DNA of 64,000 nt, taken from an uncultured Porphyromonadaceae bacterium (lineage in GTDB: Bacteria; Bacteroidota; Bacteroidia; Bacteroidales; Muribaculaceae). A program made the translations under genes and the position numbers. The DNA lies in the NCBI GenBank assembly GCA_902489275.1, contig CABTZK010000006.1, positions 25,709-89,708 on the forward strand, in the 5' to 3' direction. Numbering within the stretch: position 1 is the stretch's first letter; every line of letters starts with the position of its first letter. The notes below the pieces were generated by a model. It saw only the letters and a list, made by a program, of their open reading frames with translations. It was not told the origin of the DNA and searched no databases. Below, one piece after another: positions 18,017 to 26,129 of the stretch.

Positions 18017-19017
18017 AAAAGATTGCCATTGAAAGCCACATCCCCTATATCAAAGGGCTGCTTGAACCCTTTGCCGAGGTCACTTACCTCGACACGGGGG
18101 AGTTTACCCCTCGCGCAGTACGCGAGACCGATGCCTTGCTCGTGCGCACCCGCACCGCATGCAATGCCACACTGCTCGATGGCAGCCGGGTGAGCTTCAT
18201 CGGCACAGCGACCATCGGCACCGACCACATCGACCTCGACTATTGCCGGCGAAAAGGCATCAAGGTCGCCAATGCGCCTGGATGCAACGCTCCTGCTGTC
18301 GCCCAATGGGTACACAGCGCCATCGGGAATTGGATGAAGCATCGCGCGCTGGGCATGCGCTCGCCACTCACCCTGGGCATTGTGGGCGTGGGACACGTGG
18401 GGAGCATTGTGGCGCGTTGGGCGCGGGAATTGGGCTATCGCGTGCTGCTCAACGACCCGCCTCGCGCAGCAGCCGAGGGAAGCAAGGGATTTGTATCGCT
18501 CGACGAAATCAAGGCCAAAAGCGACATCATCACCTTCCACACGCCGCTCACGCCTATGGGTCGTCCATGGGCAACCGTCCACCTGTGTGACAAGCAATTC
18601 CTGACCGCAATTCCCAACTGCAAGTTACTCATCAATGCCGCTCGCGGCCCCATTTGCGACAACGAGGCGCTCGCGCGCTGGGATGGCGATATAGCCATTG
18701 ACTGCTGGGAACACGAGCCGCACATCAGCCTCGACTTGATGGCTAAGGCATGGATTGCAACCCCACACATTGCAGGCTACAGCAGCGATGGCAAGCACCG
18801 TGGCACAGCCATGGTCGTTGATGCGCTCAACGCGCATTTTGGCTGGAGTGCCTGCCCCATTCCTGCCACTGCTCCCACCGAGGGCGCTCGCGGGGTGACC
18901 TTGGAACGCATCATGAGGAGCTACAATCCCTTAGACGACACGCGATTGCTCAAAGCCAACCCCTCCAATTTCGAGCAGCTGCGAAACAACTATCCGCTTC
19001 GCCCCGAAGTGCGCTAA
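18013..19017 (+). CDS. pdxB: Erythronate-4-phosphate dehydrogenase
   Basis: 334 residues from the ATG at 18013; the open frame runs upstream to 17662, but that part overlaps the membrane-protein gene out of frame and is rejected. PdxB oxidises 4-phosphoerythronate with NAD in the DXP-dependent pyridoxal phosphate pathway. The D-2-hydroxyacid dehydrogenase fold is clear: IGTDHIDLDYC, the NAD-binding GVGHVGSIVARWA, the catalytic Arg in NAARGPICD and the catalytic His in CWEHEP. The PdxB-type C-terminal dimerisation domain is short. The stop codon overlaps that of the convergent coiled-coil gene. Confidence 0.94.
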   Translation: MKKIAIESHIPYIKGLLEPFAEVTYLDTGEFTPRAVRETDALLVRTRTACNATLLDGSRVSFIGTATIGTDHIDLDYCRRKGIKVANAPGCNAPAVAQWVHSAIGNWMKHRALGMRSPLTLGIVGVGHVGSIVARWARELGYRVLLNDPPRAAAEGSKGFVSLDEIKAKSDIITFHTPLTPMGRPWATVHLCDKQFLTAIPNCKLLINAARGPICDNEALARWDGDIAIDCWEHEPHISLDLMAKAWIATPHIAGYSSDGKHRGTAMVVDALNAHFGWSACPIPATAPTEGARGVTLERIMRSYNPLDDTRLLKANPSNFEQLRNNYPLRPEVR

Positions 19018-20810
19018 AAAAGCGACATTTGCCGATTATCGGGTTCTTCATGCCCGCGCGAGGGCTCCTCCTCGGGCTCGACATCTTTGGGGGCGCTGGG
19101 AGGTGTTGGCTCTAACCAGTCTATATCATCCTCAATGCCGTCTAAAGGCGATGACTCTGCCTCGGCAACGGGTTCTGCTACTATATCCCCATCGTGCATT
19201 GAAGGCTCGCGGGCATCCTGCTCTAAAACAGGATCTGTGTCTTCCACAACTGGCTCCTCGACGACGCGATTCAAGGAGCCGTTGTCCGAAAGCTCCGATT
19301 CAGCGAGACGCTGCTTGAGTTCCTCGCATTGCCGCTCGAAATCCTCACATTTTTTCTCAAGTTTTTCACCATTGCGCATCGCTTCCTCACGCTGCTGGAG
19401 CAGTTCTGCCATTTGAGCCTCGTGCGAAGCGCGTTCAGCCACGCTCTCCTGCAACTGGGAATCTTTTTCTTTCAATAGCGCTTCCTGCTGTTTCAATCGC
19501 TCGTCCTTCTCGTTCAGCTGGGCCAGCATGGCCGTCAAATCGGTTTGGGAAGTTTCATATTTGGGTTGCACGTCAACCAATTGTGATTTGGCCTCCTCAA
19601 AGCGCATCCTGGCCTCTTCAACTTGCTTTTTTAACATCTCGCACTGGATTTTCGCATCTCCGAGTTCGGTGCGGGAGGTCTCATTCTTGGCTTTCAGCGA
19701 TTCAATTTCCATTTTTTGAACCTCAAGCAACGTGTTTTTGGTTTCCAACTCATTGCCTGTCTGACACTGCGTTTCCTCTACATCTTTCAACTTGGCTTCT
19801 AAGTCTTTGCGCTGTTTTGTGAGTTCGAGAATCTGCTTTTCGGCCTTGTTGATGTTTTGGTTGAGTTGCGCCACCAAGCGGTCATGCCCCTCGATTTTCT
19901 TGGAGGCATCATGCACTTGGCGCTTAAGGTCGTCGATGTGATTGGCGACCTCAATATCTCGACGATTGTGCTTCTCGGCGGTGTCGTTAGCCGTCGACAT
20001 CAAGTGGTCGATTTGCTTGTTAAGATTGAGCTTGTCCTGATCGGCCGCTATGAGCTGGTCGCGCAGCTCGTTCACGGTTTTTGCGTTGATGGTGCGTTGC
20101 TGCTCTATCTGTCGCTTGAGCTCGGCTATCTCATTTTCTTTCCTCTGCTTGAAACTGGCAACTTCTTCTAACCTCTTCTCTATCTCGGCGGCGACTTCAA
20201 GACTGGCATTGGCCTCGTCAAGTTGCTCCTTGAGGTCAGTGATTTCATCAGACTTGCTTTTGAGTTCGGCAACCAGTTGGTCGACCTGTCTGCTCTCGGC
20301 AGCCCCGTTAACATCCTCAGCGGCCTTGTCGGCGTGCGCTGCTCCCACGTTCAACTTGTCGGGCAAGCTCTTGCCTTCAAGTTCCAACCGCTCTCGCTCG
20401 CTTTCCAGGGTGGAAAGGCGTGTCAATAAGTCGCTGACTCGAGTCTGCAATGCGCATCTTTCAGTCTCGCTGGCTTTGAGACGCTCGCGCAAGTCGGCCA
20501 TTTGCGACGACGAGTCATGGCCAATGGTCCCGATATGTGCCGTCACCACGCTGGCGAGGTCATTCATCAGCGATTGCATCGCTGCACTCGCATCGGGACT
20601 TGAAGTTTTTCCAGCCGGACTCATTTTGGATTCCTCACCGGCAGCAGGACGGGAACTGGCAAGCGGTTCCATCCCGCCGGCCTGCCCCTTGACAGGATTC
20701 ACATGGCGCTGAGGCGAAAGCAAACCCTCAGTACGGTCCTGCTCGTCATCATGCTCATCGCCACTGGGCATTAGCCCAAACGCGCGTTTTAAACCTCTGA
20801 AAAATGCCAT
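19014..20810 (-). CDS. Long coiled-coil protein, function unknown
   Basis: 598 residues. After an N-terminal 90 residues that look disordered (MAFFRGLKRAFGL, then acidic and Pro/Ser-rich), residues from about 95 to 505 are an almost unbroken heptad-type coiled coil rich in Glu, Lys, Gln and Leu. An acidic Pro-rich tail follows (EEEPSRGHEE) and ends in NRQMSLF. No enzymatic domain, signal peptide or membrane segment is visible, so it is probably a cytoplasmic scaffold or tether; similarity to SMC- or tropomyosin-like proteins is only through coiled-coil composition. It converges on pdxB with the two stop codons overlapping (19014-19017) and no terminator between them. Confidence 0.75.
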   Translation of the reverse strand: MAFFRGLKRAFGLMPSGDEHDDEQDRTEGLLSPQRHVNPVKGQAGGMEPLASSRPAAGEESKMSPAGKTSSPDASAAMQSLMNDLASVVTAHIGTIGHDSSSQMADLRERLKASETERCALQTRVSDLLTRLSTLESERERLELEGKSLPDKLNVGAAHADKAAEDVNGAAESRQVDQLVAELKSKSDEITDLKEQLDEANASLEVAAEIEKRLEEVASFKQRKENEIAELKRQIEQQRTINAKTVNELRDQLIAADQDKLNLNKQIDHLMSTANDTAEKHNRRDIEVANHIDDLKRQVHDASKKIEGHDRLVAQLNQNINKAEKQILELTKQRKDLEAKLKDVEETQCQTGNELETKNTLLEVQKMEIESLKAKNETSRTELGDAKIQCEMLKKQVEEARMRFEEAKSQLVDVQPKYETSQTDLTAMLAQLNEKDERLKQQEALLKEKDSQLQESVAERASHEAQMAELLQQREEAMRNGEKLEKKCEDFERQCEELKQRLAESELSDNGSLNRVVEEPVVEDTDPVLEQDAREPSMHDGDIVAEPVAEAESSPLDGIEDDIDWLEPTPPSAPKDVEPEEEPSRGHEEPDNRQMSLF

Positions 20811-21045
20811 ATTTTGTCTTATTTTTCGGTTGACTATTGATGTTCTGCTTCGCTTTCGCTTTGGCGTTGGCAGGGTTTTGCATCACGCATCGGTTGGTGA
20901 TCAGCCCAGGAAGCAGCCCCCTGCCTGCCCTACCCCATCAGCTCGCATCGCTAACTGAAGCAATGTGTGGTTACAAATTTAGAAATTTTCTACAGATAAA
21001 ACAAGCCGTCTGCCATGGCTTTTCCCCCAAGGCGCATAAAAGAAT
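20811..21045. other. Intergenic, upstream of the coiled-coil gene
   Basis: Non-coding sequence on the promoter side of the minus-strand coiled-coil gene. No clear TAnnTTTG element was found on the minus strand here; the + strand ORF starting at 20837 has no supporting features. Confidence 0.4.
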
Positions 21046-21081
21046 GAAGGCTTTCAGTGGTCATAACCGTTGAAAGCCTTC
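21046..21081 (-). terminator. Palindromic hairpin, possible minus-strand terminator
   Basis: An 11-bp perfect stem (GAAGGCTTTCA at 21046-21056 with TGAAAGCCTTC at 21071-21081) and a 14-base loop. On the minus strand it is followed by ATTCTTTTATG. No intact minus-strand gene lies directly upstream, so it may be the terminator of a lost gene. Confidence 0.4.
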
Positions 21082-21552
21082 ACCTGTCGTTGCTCATCGA
21101 TTTCACATTCACATGCTACCCCTCAGGCAGACGACGTAGGGAAATTTAGACTAAATGATTTGTAATAATGTAGTACGCATTAAATATGCGCCACACTATA
21201 AAAGAGTTCACACGCTTTTTCGGCTGCAAATATAAGGAATCTTCCAAACGCAAACCAAACGTTTTTGGCACTTTTTTATAATTTTCCATCCGATTCCTCA
21301 AAAAAAACGCAATATGTGTTTTATAACATATTTCTGCAACATATTTCTGCTGACTCTCCGCCATTTGTGAGAGTAATCAGCGCAAAATCACATAAAAAAA
21401 TTGATTGTCTCACGACAACCAATCTTAATTAACCTTAAATCTAATACCATGAAAAACACATTGCAAAGTTAGTGATGATTTTTGACAAATACAACGTATT
21501 TCATATCATTTATCTATCTGTTTAACGTTTTTTCACTAAAATGAGCAGAAAA
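21082..21552. other. AT-rich stretch with a leader-like element
   Basis: Low-GC sequence at the left edge of the accessory patch. It includes a hairpin (21400-21408 with 21415-21423), then a tract that reads like a Bacteroidetes 5' leader and ends at an ATG (21449) opening a seven-codon frame, MKNTLQS-stop. No intact gene follows. The minus-strand frame 21146-21364 has no recognisable features. Confidence 0.4.
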
Positions 21553-21590
21553 ACAACCAGGCAGGGAAAAACTGCCTGGTTGTCATGAGG
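21553..21590 (-). terminator. Minus-strand terminator of the broken T9SS cargo gene
   Basis: A 12-bp perfect stem, ACAACCAGGCAG (21553-21564) with CTGCCTGGTTGT (21572-21583), with a seven-base loop. On the minus strand it is followed by TTTTCTGC. It sits about 45 bases after the stop of the T9SS remnant. Confidence 0.7.
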
Positions 21591-21627
21591 CCTGAACTGG
21601 GAATCTACACCCTCAGCGATATGGCCA

Positions 21628-21911
21628 TTACTTCGCCAACAGAATGCGATGAGCCTTCTGCCCGCCTGAACGATGTAGACGCCGTTGGGCAATCTCGTGA
21701 AATGAACGGTGACCGACGCACTCCATGCCGATGGGTGCTGCACCAACATGAGCTGCCCGGCCATATTGTAGAGGCACACTGCAATGCCCTCCAGCAGATT
21801 GGAAATGTGCTGCGCTTGCTGCTCCTGGATCCACAAGAATTCCATCTTTTCTGGAGCGTAGACATCGTTGACAGCAAGGCAGGAATCCACTTCGTTTAGC
21901 CCATCCTCGTT
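21628..21911 (-). pseudogene. Remnant of a T9SS cargo protein (C-terminal sorting domain only)
   Basis: On the minus strand one frame reads YAPEKMEFLWIQ, then AVCLYNMAGQLMLV and LPNGVYIVQAG, the core of a type A T9SS sorting domain. The natural end, QKAHRILLAK-stop at 21628, lies in the next frame, so a single-base deletion near 21664 broke it. About 90 residues remain; everything upstream (signal peptide, functional domains) has been lost and replaced by IS982-like sequence. The terminator at 21553 still follows. The remnant is probably the tail of an ancestral secreted-protein gene truncated by insertion or deletion. Confidence 0.7.
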
Positions 21912-22107
21912 TCCCCACGCTCGTTGCAAATCAGATGCGCTTGAATCCGAAGTACCAGCCCATGGTGCTCTTGCCTACAGCGGCATAATCCTTGAATACC
22001 TTGTTGCCACAGATGCGCTTGTTGCGGCAGGCCGGGGCACGCGTGCTGTCTATAAGACTTATCCCCGTACAACGCCCGAAACAGCAGACCTGCTGGAAGA
22101 ACATCAT
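21912..22107 (-). mobile_element. IS982-family transposase fragment
   Basis: The minus-strand translation contains FGRCTGISLIDST, CRNKRICGNKVFK and GKSTMGWYFGFK, the characteristic core of IS982-type DDE transposases. After FGFK a one-base deletion moves the frame, and HLICNERGE continues in the next one. Only about 65 of the usual 290 or so residues survive, with no terminal inverted repeats visible. The fragment is fused in frame to the AlbA_2 sequence on its upstream side and abuts the T9SS remnant downstream. Family assignment is from remembered motifs, not from a search. Confidence 0.65.
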
Positions 22108-22380
22108 CTCAACTGACAGCCAAGATTCAAGTTCTTCGTTGCCAACCATTTTTTGTTTGCCGTACAAGTCGGTGCCTACAACATTATGACTTTCATCATC
22201 AACACCGAATACAATATAGCCAAATGGCATATTACACAAATAGGAGCTATTCGACAAGGCTGAGATTCTTTCCCCTATCTCTTCTTTGGAATGAAAATTG
22301 TGCTTAAACTCTAACCACTCTGTTTCTTTTGGCTTGGTTGTCAGAGCATCAATTAATTTCTTGAAATCTATATATTCCAT
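22105..22380 (-). pseudogene. Truncated AlbA_2/Schlafen-type DNA-binding domain protein
   Basis: About 92 residues starting MEYIDFKKLI and containing TEWLEFKHNF, NMPFGYIVFGVDDE and VVGTDLYGK, the usual N-terminal AlbA_2 pattern (E..EFK...; G.IVFGVDD). Full-length relatives continue for 100-400 more residues; here the frame runs into the IS982 fragment and stops at 21931, giving a 149-codon chimeric ORF. It starts six bases after the DUF262 gene stop, so the two were a transcriptional pair. AlbA_2 proteins are often linked to defence or regulation. Whether the chimera is expressed is unknown. Confidence 0.7.
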
Positions 22381-22386
22381 ATGACT

Positions 22387-24495
22387 TTATTCTCTTATAG
22401 GTTCAAGCAACATCACTAATTCAGATTCGGCAATGTCGCACTTTTCAAAAAGGAATCGTAAACAGCGTAACTTACTTCTGTTGTCCATTGATGTCCACAA
22501 GTATTTCTGGGGAGCAATCTGTGTGCAATATCTTGTATCAGCTTGTTTGGCCGACCAAAAGAAGCCTTCAGCATCATAAAGTGTATCTACAATGTCAGTA
22601 TATTGCTGTTCAACCATCTTAACCACTCGTAATAGCATTTCCTTCCATGTTGTCTCGGTATATTCGTTGCCAAAAAGACGGAATCCTTTTAGTTGCCTGT
22701 TTGTCGGAGTGAAAGATTCCTCTTCCAGAGACACTTCGTCAACAGGCTTAGGCAATGGCTCGAATGTGGTTTGTGGCAATGGATAGAGACGCAAAAATGT
22801 TGCCACAATTTCATTGCAACGATTTTGCAACTCAGTTTCAGTCCACTGCTCACACAAAGTGACATTTTTAGTCAAGCGATACTTGGAATTGCTGTAACCT
22901 GGGTATATTTCATTTCCGATTGTCTTGCCATCACGTTTTATAGCAAAAGGCTTGTTGCTAAGTTCGCTATTGATGCCTGTCAATGTCAGGTTGGCAAATG
23001 TGTGAAGGTATTTCTCTTGTATCTCTTCAAAATTATCACCAAGCATTGCTTTCCACTCACCACTGAGTGTTTGCGGCATGATATGTTCAATAGTGGCATC
23101 CTTCTTTTTCATGTCAGTAGCCACGTCATTGTATTCACCATGCACAGAATTCTCCAACCTTTCAAAGAGGAAAATTTGGAAAGGCTTAAGCATGTGATAG
23201 GCATCTCGGGTCTTTATTGATTCCACAAACTGTACATCTCTTGGCAACTGATAGTTGCCATCACGACGCATAATGTGATAAGTCAATATATCTGAATAAG
23301 AATAGTCAAGTTCAACATTAGCAGAAGCATATTCTTCAAGACTTTTCAGTACATCCTTATGCAAAGCACAGAACACCTGTGTAAGTGCATTGCCGGGCAT
23401 ATTGCATACAATACGTCTTGCCAAATAGTTTTCCACCAAGTCAATCACTTTGTACATTTCTTCTTCCGAAAGTTCATTAGTAGAGGCATACTTCAAAAAT
23501 TGAATGAAGAATACATTGGCCACGTCTGTTTCGATATTGCAGATATGACGCATTTTCTCAGAAAGTTTGGCGGTAAAGAGTTTTCCCTCCGCCACTTGCT
23601 GATAGTAATGTGCATAGTCCAACATTTCGATCAGTTCTTCTTTACGGTCGTGTCCTTCCATGTACTTCTTCCATTCGTAATAAATATTAGACAGACGAAC
23701 AGGGCGTTGCAGCTGTTGCTTGATGGTGAGGTAATCGCGCAAAAATCTTGTTGGTTGGCTTTCTGTTGCAAGTTCTATCTTTTGCCAATAGTTCTTGAAA
23801 CACACCAGTTGCTCTTCTGGTGTCAAGGACATCAGAAGATAATTGCGTATCTTGTCTGCCTCAGTAAGAGCCAATCCAGTAGAGTTAAGACTTTCAAAAA
23901 TGAGCTGTGCATCATCATCTTTGTCCAATTCTATTGAAATGATTTGCAAGCGTTCGATGGCATCAAGCAATTGGTCGAATGACAATAATTGTGGTCTTCT
24001 CGTCAACTTCTCATAGAAATGGAGATAATTGCGAGTAATCTTAGAGTCTACATTAAAAGAACCTTTATCATTAAAAATCTTGTCGTAGGCAATTCGGTCA
24101 TTCTCAATAGGGACTAATTTAATTTTACGTTCAGCGTTACAGAACTTAGCATTCAAGAAAACCTCGTAAGCTTCTTCAATTCTCTTCTCATCACTTATTT
24201 CTATAGCTCCATCTTTCACAGCCTTTATTCCAGCCAAAAGAAGAAGTGAAATGGTGGTCAAACGTTGCTGGCCATCTATTACCAACCTATTGTAGCTATT
24301 ATTATCGGCAGCCGACGTAACGATAGAACCAAAGAAATGAGAATGTCTATTTAAGCGACTTAGCTTTACCAAGTCGCTAAACAGCTGGTCGCAATTGTCT
24401 ATCAACCAATCGTAATTACGCTGATAGACAGGAATTACAAATTGGATTTTATTGCCTTCTATAAATTCATATAACGGTTTTGCATAACCTTTCAT
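22387..24495 (-). CDS. DUF262 and DUF1524 (GmrSD-like) protein, candidate phage-defence nuclease
   Basis: 702 residues. The N-terminal DUF262 domain (about 1-230) has IPVYQRNYDW and the ParB/Srx-like NTP-binding motif VIDGQQRLTT near residue 73, plus DDAQLIFESLNSTG. A DUF1524 HNH-type region (about 415-590) holds IEHIMPQTL near residue 475 and a downstream FANLTLTGINSELSN motif. A C-terminal extension (about 610-702) starts NRQLKGFRLFGN. This layout matches GmrS-GmrD fusions, type IV enzymes that cut modified phage DNA with NTP hydrolysis. All key motifs look intact. The gene is noticeably lower in GC than its neighbours, has a leader of about 190 bases from a TAACTTTG box (24689-24696, minus strand), and is followed six bases later by the broken AlbA_2 gene. 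Confidence 0.88.
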   Translation of the reverse strand: MKGYAKPLYEFIEGNKIQFVIPVYQRNYDWLIDNCDQLFSDLVKLSRLNRHSHFFGSIVTSAADNNSYNRLVIDGQQRLTTISLLLLAGIKAVKDGAIEISDEKRIEEAYEVFLNAKFCNAERKIKLVPIENDRIAYDKIFNDKGSFNVDSKITRNYLHFYEKLTRRPQLLSFDQLLDAIERLQIISIELDKDDDAQLIFESLNSTGLALTEADKIRNYLLMSLTPEEQLVCFKNYWQKIELATESQPTRFLRDYLTIKQQLQRPVRLSNIYYEWKKYMEGHDRKEELIEMLDYAHYYQQVAEGKLFTAKLSEKMRHICNIETDVANVFFIQFLKYASTNELSEEEMYKVIDLVENYLARRIVCNMPGNALTQVFCALHKDVLKSLEEYASANVELDYSYSDILTYHIMRRDGNYQLPRDVQFVESIKTRDAYHMLKPFQIFLFERLENSVHGEYNDVATDMKKKDATIEHIMPQTLSGEWKAMLGDNFEEIQEKYLHTFANLTLTGINSELSNKPFAIKRDGKTIGNEIYPGYSNSKYRLTKNVTLCEQWTETELQNRCNEIVATFLRLYPLPQTTFEPLPKPVDEVSLEEESFTPTNRQLKGFRLFGNEYTETTWKEMLLRVVKMVEQQYTDIVDTLYDAEGFFWSAKQADTRYCTQIAPQKYLWTSMDNRSKLRCLRFLFEKCDIAESELVMLLEPIRE

Positions 24496-24800
24496 ACTTC
24501 AATACTCTGTTAATTCTAATGTAATCGTTTGAAAATGAGAGAGTTAATTAACTTAATGTGACTAATAAAATTTTGTTAAGTAACTGATTATCAGAAACTT
24601 TATAGTAAAGCAAACATAAAGTAAATGACATCAGAACCTCTCAACCAATATACGGAAATCTGAAGAGATGCCATCAAAAGCTCATCTGCAAAGTTAGGCA
24701 AAACTTTCGAGAATCTACTCTTGGAAATACTCTTATTGTACAATGGCGATACAAAGAAAGGGATTTATAAGCCAAAATCGCGTTTCTAACTGGACTTTCC
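24496..24800. other. AT-rich promoter region of the DUF262 gene
   Basis: Non-coding. It contains the minus-strand TAACTTTG box at 24689-24696 with no clear -33 element. The boundary with the next gene is marked by the 43-base repeat at 24801. No tRNA or att-type direct repeat was seen. Confidence 0.5.
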
Positions 24801-24843
24801 AATTAATTGGACTTCACTTTGGGTAATTGGATGCAAAATGTGG
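24801..24843. repeat. 43-base inverted repeat, copy 1 (3' end of the histidine kinase gene)
   Basis: The last 14 codons of the histidine kinase plus a few bases recur in opposite orientation at 28107-28149 with two mismatches. Similarity stops sharply on both sides. Confidence 0.85.
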
Positions 24844-26023
24844 TTCCTTTTCCAAGCTCCGATTCCTTGATGCAGATTTTCCCGTTGTGATACTCCTCGA
24901 TGATGCGCTTCACGAGCGTGAGCCCTAAGCCCCAGCCGCGCTTCTTGGTGGTGTAACCAGGGGTAAATACCGTTTTGAAATTCTTGCGGGGAATGCCTTT
25001 GCCCGTGTCCTTCACGAGAATCATGGTCTCGTTGTCCTTGCTGGTGACCACGATGTCGATGTTCCCCTCTCCACTCATGGCATCCACCGCATTTTTGGTA
25101 AGGTTCTCCATGACCCACTCAAACAGCGGCTGGCACAGCATCACGCCACAGTTGTCGGCGTCGTTAAGGTGTATCGTGAAGTTCACGCGCTTGGGAATGC
25201 GATTGCGCATGTAGGCCAAGCTCGTATCTACCGCCTCGTTAATAAAGGCGAGTTCCTTGTCGGGCATGGAGCCGATTTTAGAGAAACGGTCGGCAATGAC
25301 CGAGAGCCGGTGCACATCTTTGTCCATATCGCTCACCACGCTCCGGTCTACGCCCATCGACTCCAGCAACTGTATCCATGCCATGAGTGAGGAGATAGGG
25401 GTGCCCAGCTGGTGGGCCGTTTCCTTTGACAGTCCCACCCACACCTTGTTTTGCTCGACCTTTTTCACGCTGACAAGCGCAAAGTAGGCAATAGCGAGAA
25501 ACAGCAGCAGCACAGCGAGTTGAATATAGGGATAATAGGCTAACCGCCGCAACACGGTGGAATCCTCGTAATACAGGTACTGCGTGTAGGAGTCGGCTTT
25601 GATTTCAATCTTGTTTTGCGTGTTCTTGAGATGGGAGAGCTTGCCTTTCAGGTATTTCTCGTTCCTGGGTGACAAAAGCATGGGGTTCAAGCTGTCGACG
25701 GCCTCGGGCAACTTGAAGTTTCGATATTGCAAAATATGGTCTTTGTCGTCAACCAGCAAGACCGGGATATTGTGGTTACGCTCGATGATGCTGAACACAA
25801 AGTCCACGTCGGTGGGCATGCTGCCCTGTGCGTCGCTCGACATGGAGGCGAGTTCCTTGGTGGCATCAGCCCAGATTTCCATGCGCTCGCGCTCTTGCTT
25901 GGCCAAGTCTTTCACAAGACGGTTAGAAATCCATATAAAACCAGCCATCAGCACCAGGGAAACCGCAATGAGCGCGATTTTCCAAATGCGGCGGGAATCA
26001 TATATGTTTCTAAAATTCACCAT
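24803..26023 (-). CDS. Membrane sensor histidine kinase
   Basis: 406 residues with two transmembrane helices (about 14-32 and 167-190) enclosing a sensor region of about 130 residues with a PAS-like strand pattern (NIPVLLVDDKDHILQYRNF). The kinase core has the H-box SKETAHQLGTP (His near residue 205), the N-box ENLTKNAVDAM, the G1 box VKDTGKGIP and the G2 box GWGLGLTLVK, all intact. The protein should autophosphorylate at the inner membrane in response to an unknown signal. No response regulator is adjacent, so it is an orphan. The last 14 codons are duplicated in inverted orientation at 28107. Confidence 0.92.
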   Translation of the reverse strand: MVNFRNIYDSRRIWKIALIAVSLVLMAGFIWISNRLVKDLAKQERERMEIWADATKELASMSSDAQGSMPTDVDFVFSIIERNHNIPVLLVDDKDHILQYRNFKLPEAVDSLNPMLLSPRNEKYLKGKLSHLKNTQNKIEIKADSYTQYLYYEDSTVLRRLAYYPYIQLAVLLLFLAIAYFALVSVKKVEQNKVWVGLSKETAHQLGTPISSLMAWIQLLESMGVDRSVVSDMDKDVHRLSVIADRFSKIGSMPDKELAFINEAVDTSLAYMRNRIPKRVNFTIHLNDADNCGVMLCQPLFEWVMENLTKNAVDAMSGEGNIDIVVTSKDNETMILVKDTGKGIPRKNFKTVFTPGYTTKKRGWGLGLTLVKRIIEEYHNGKICIKESELGKGTTFCIQLPKVKSN

Positions 26024-26129
26024 GTCAAGTTGCTAATTCCAGCAAGCTAAGCTCGCTACTCAATAAAAAAACTCATATTCTTCATTTTTATTGCCAACGG
26101 GCAGCACTTTTTAGGCCCGCTGCCGCTTT

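Noticed and set aside
21146..21364. 72-codon minus-strand ORF
   Set aside because: No recognisable motif or promoter support; AT-rich low-complexity sequence.
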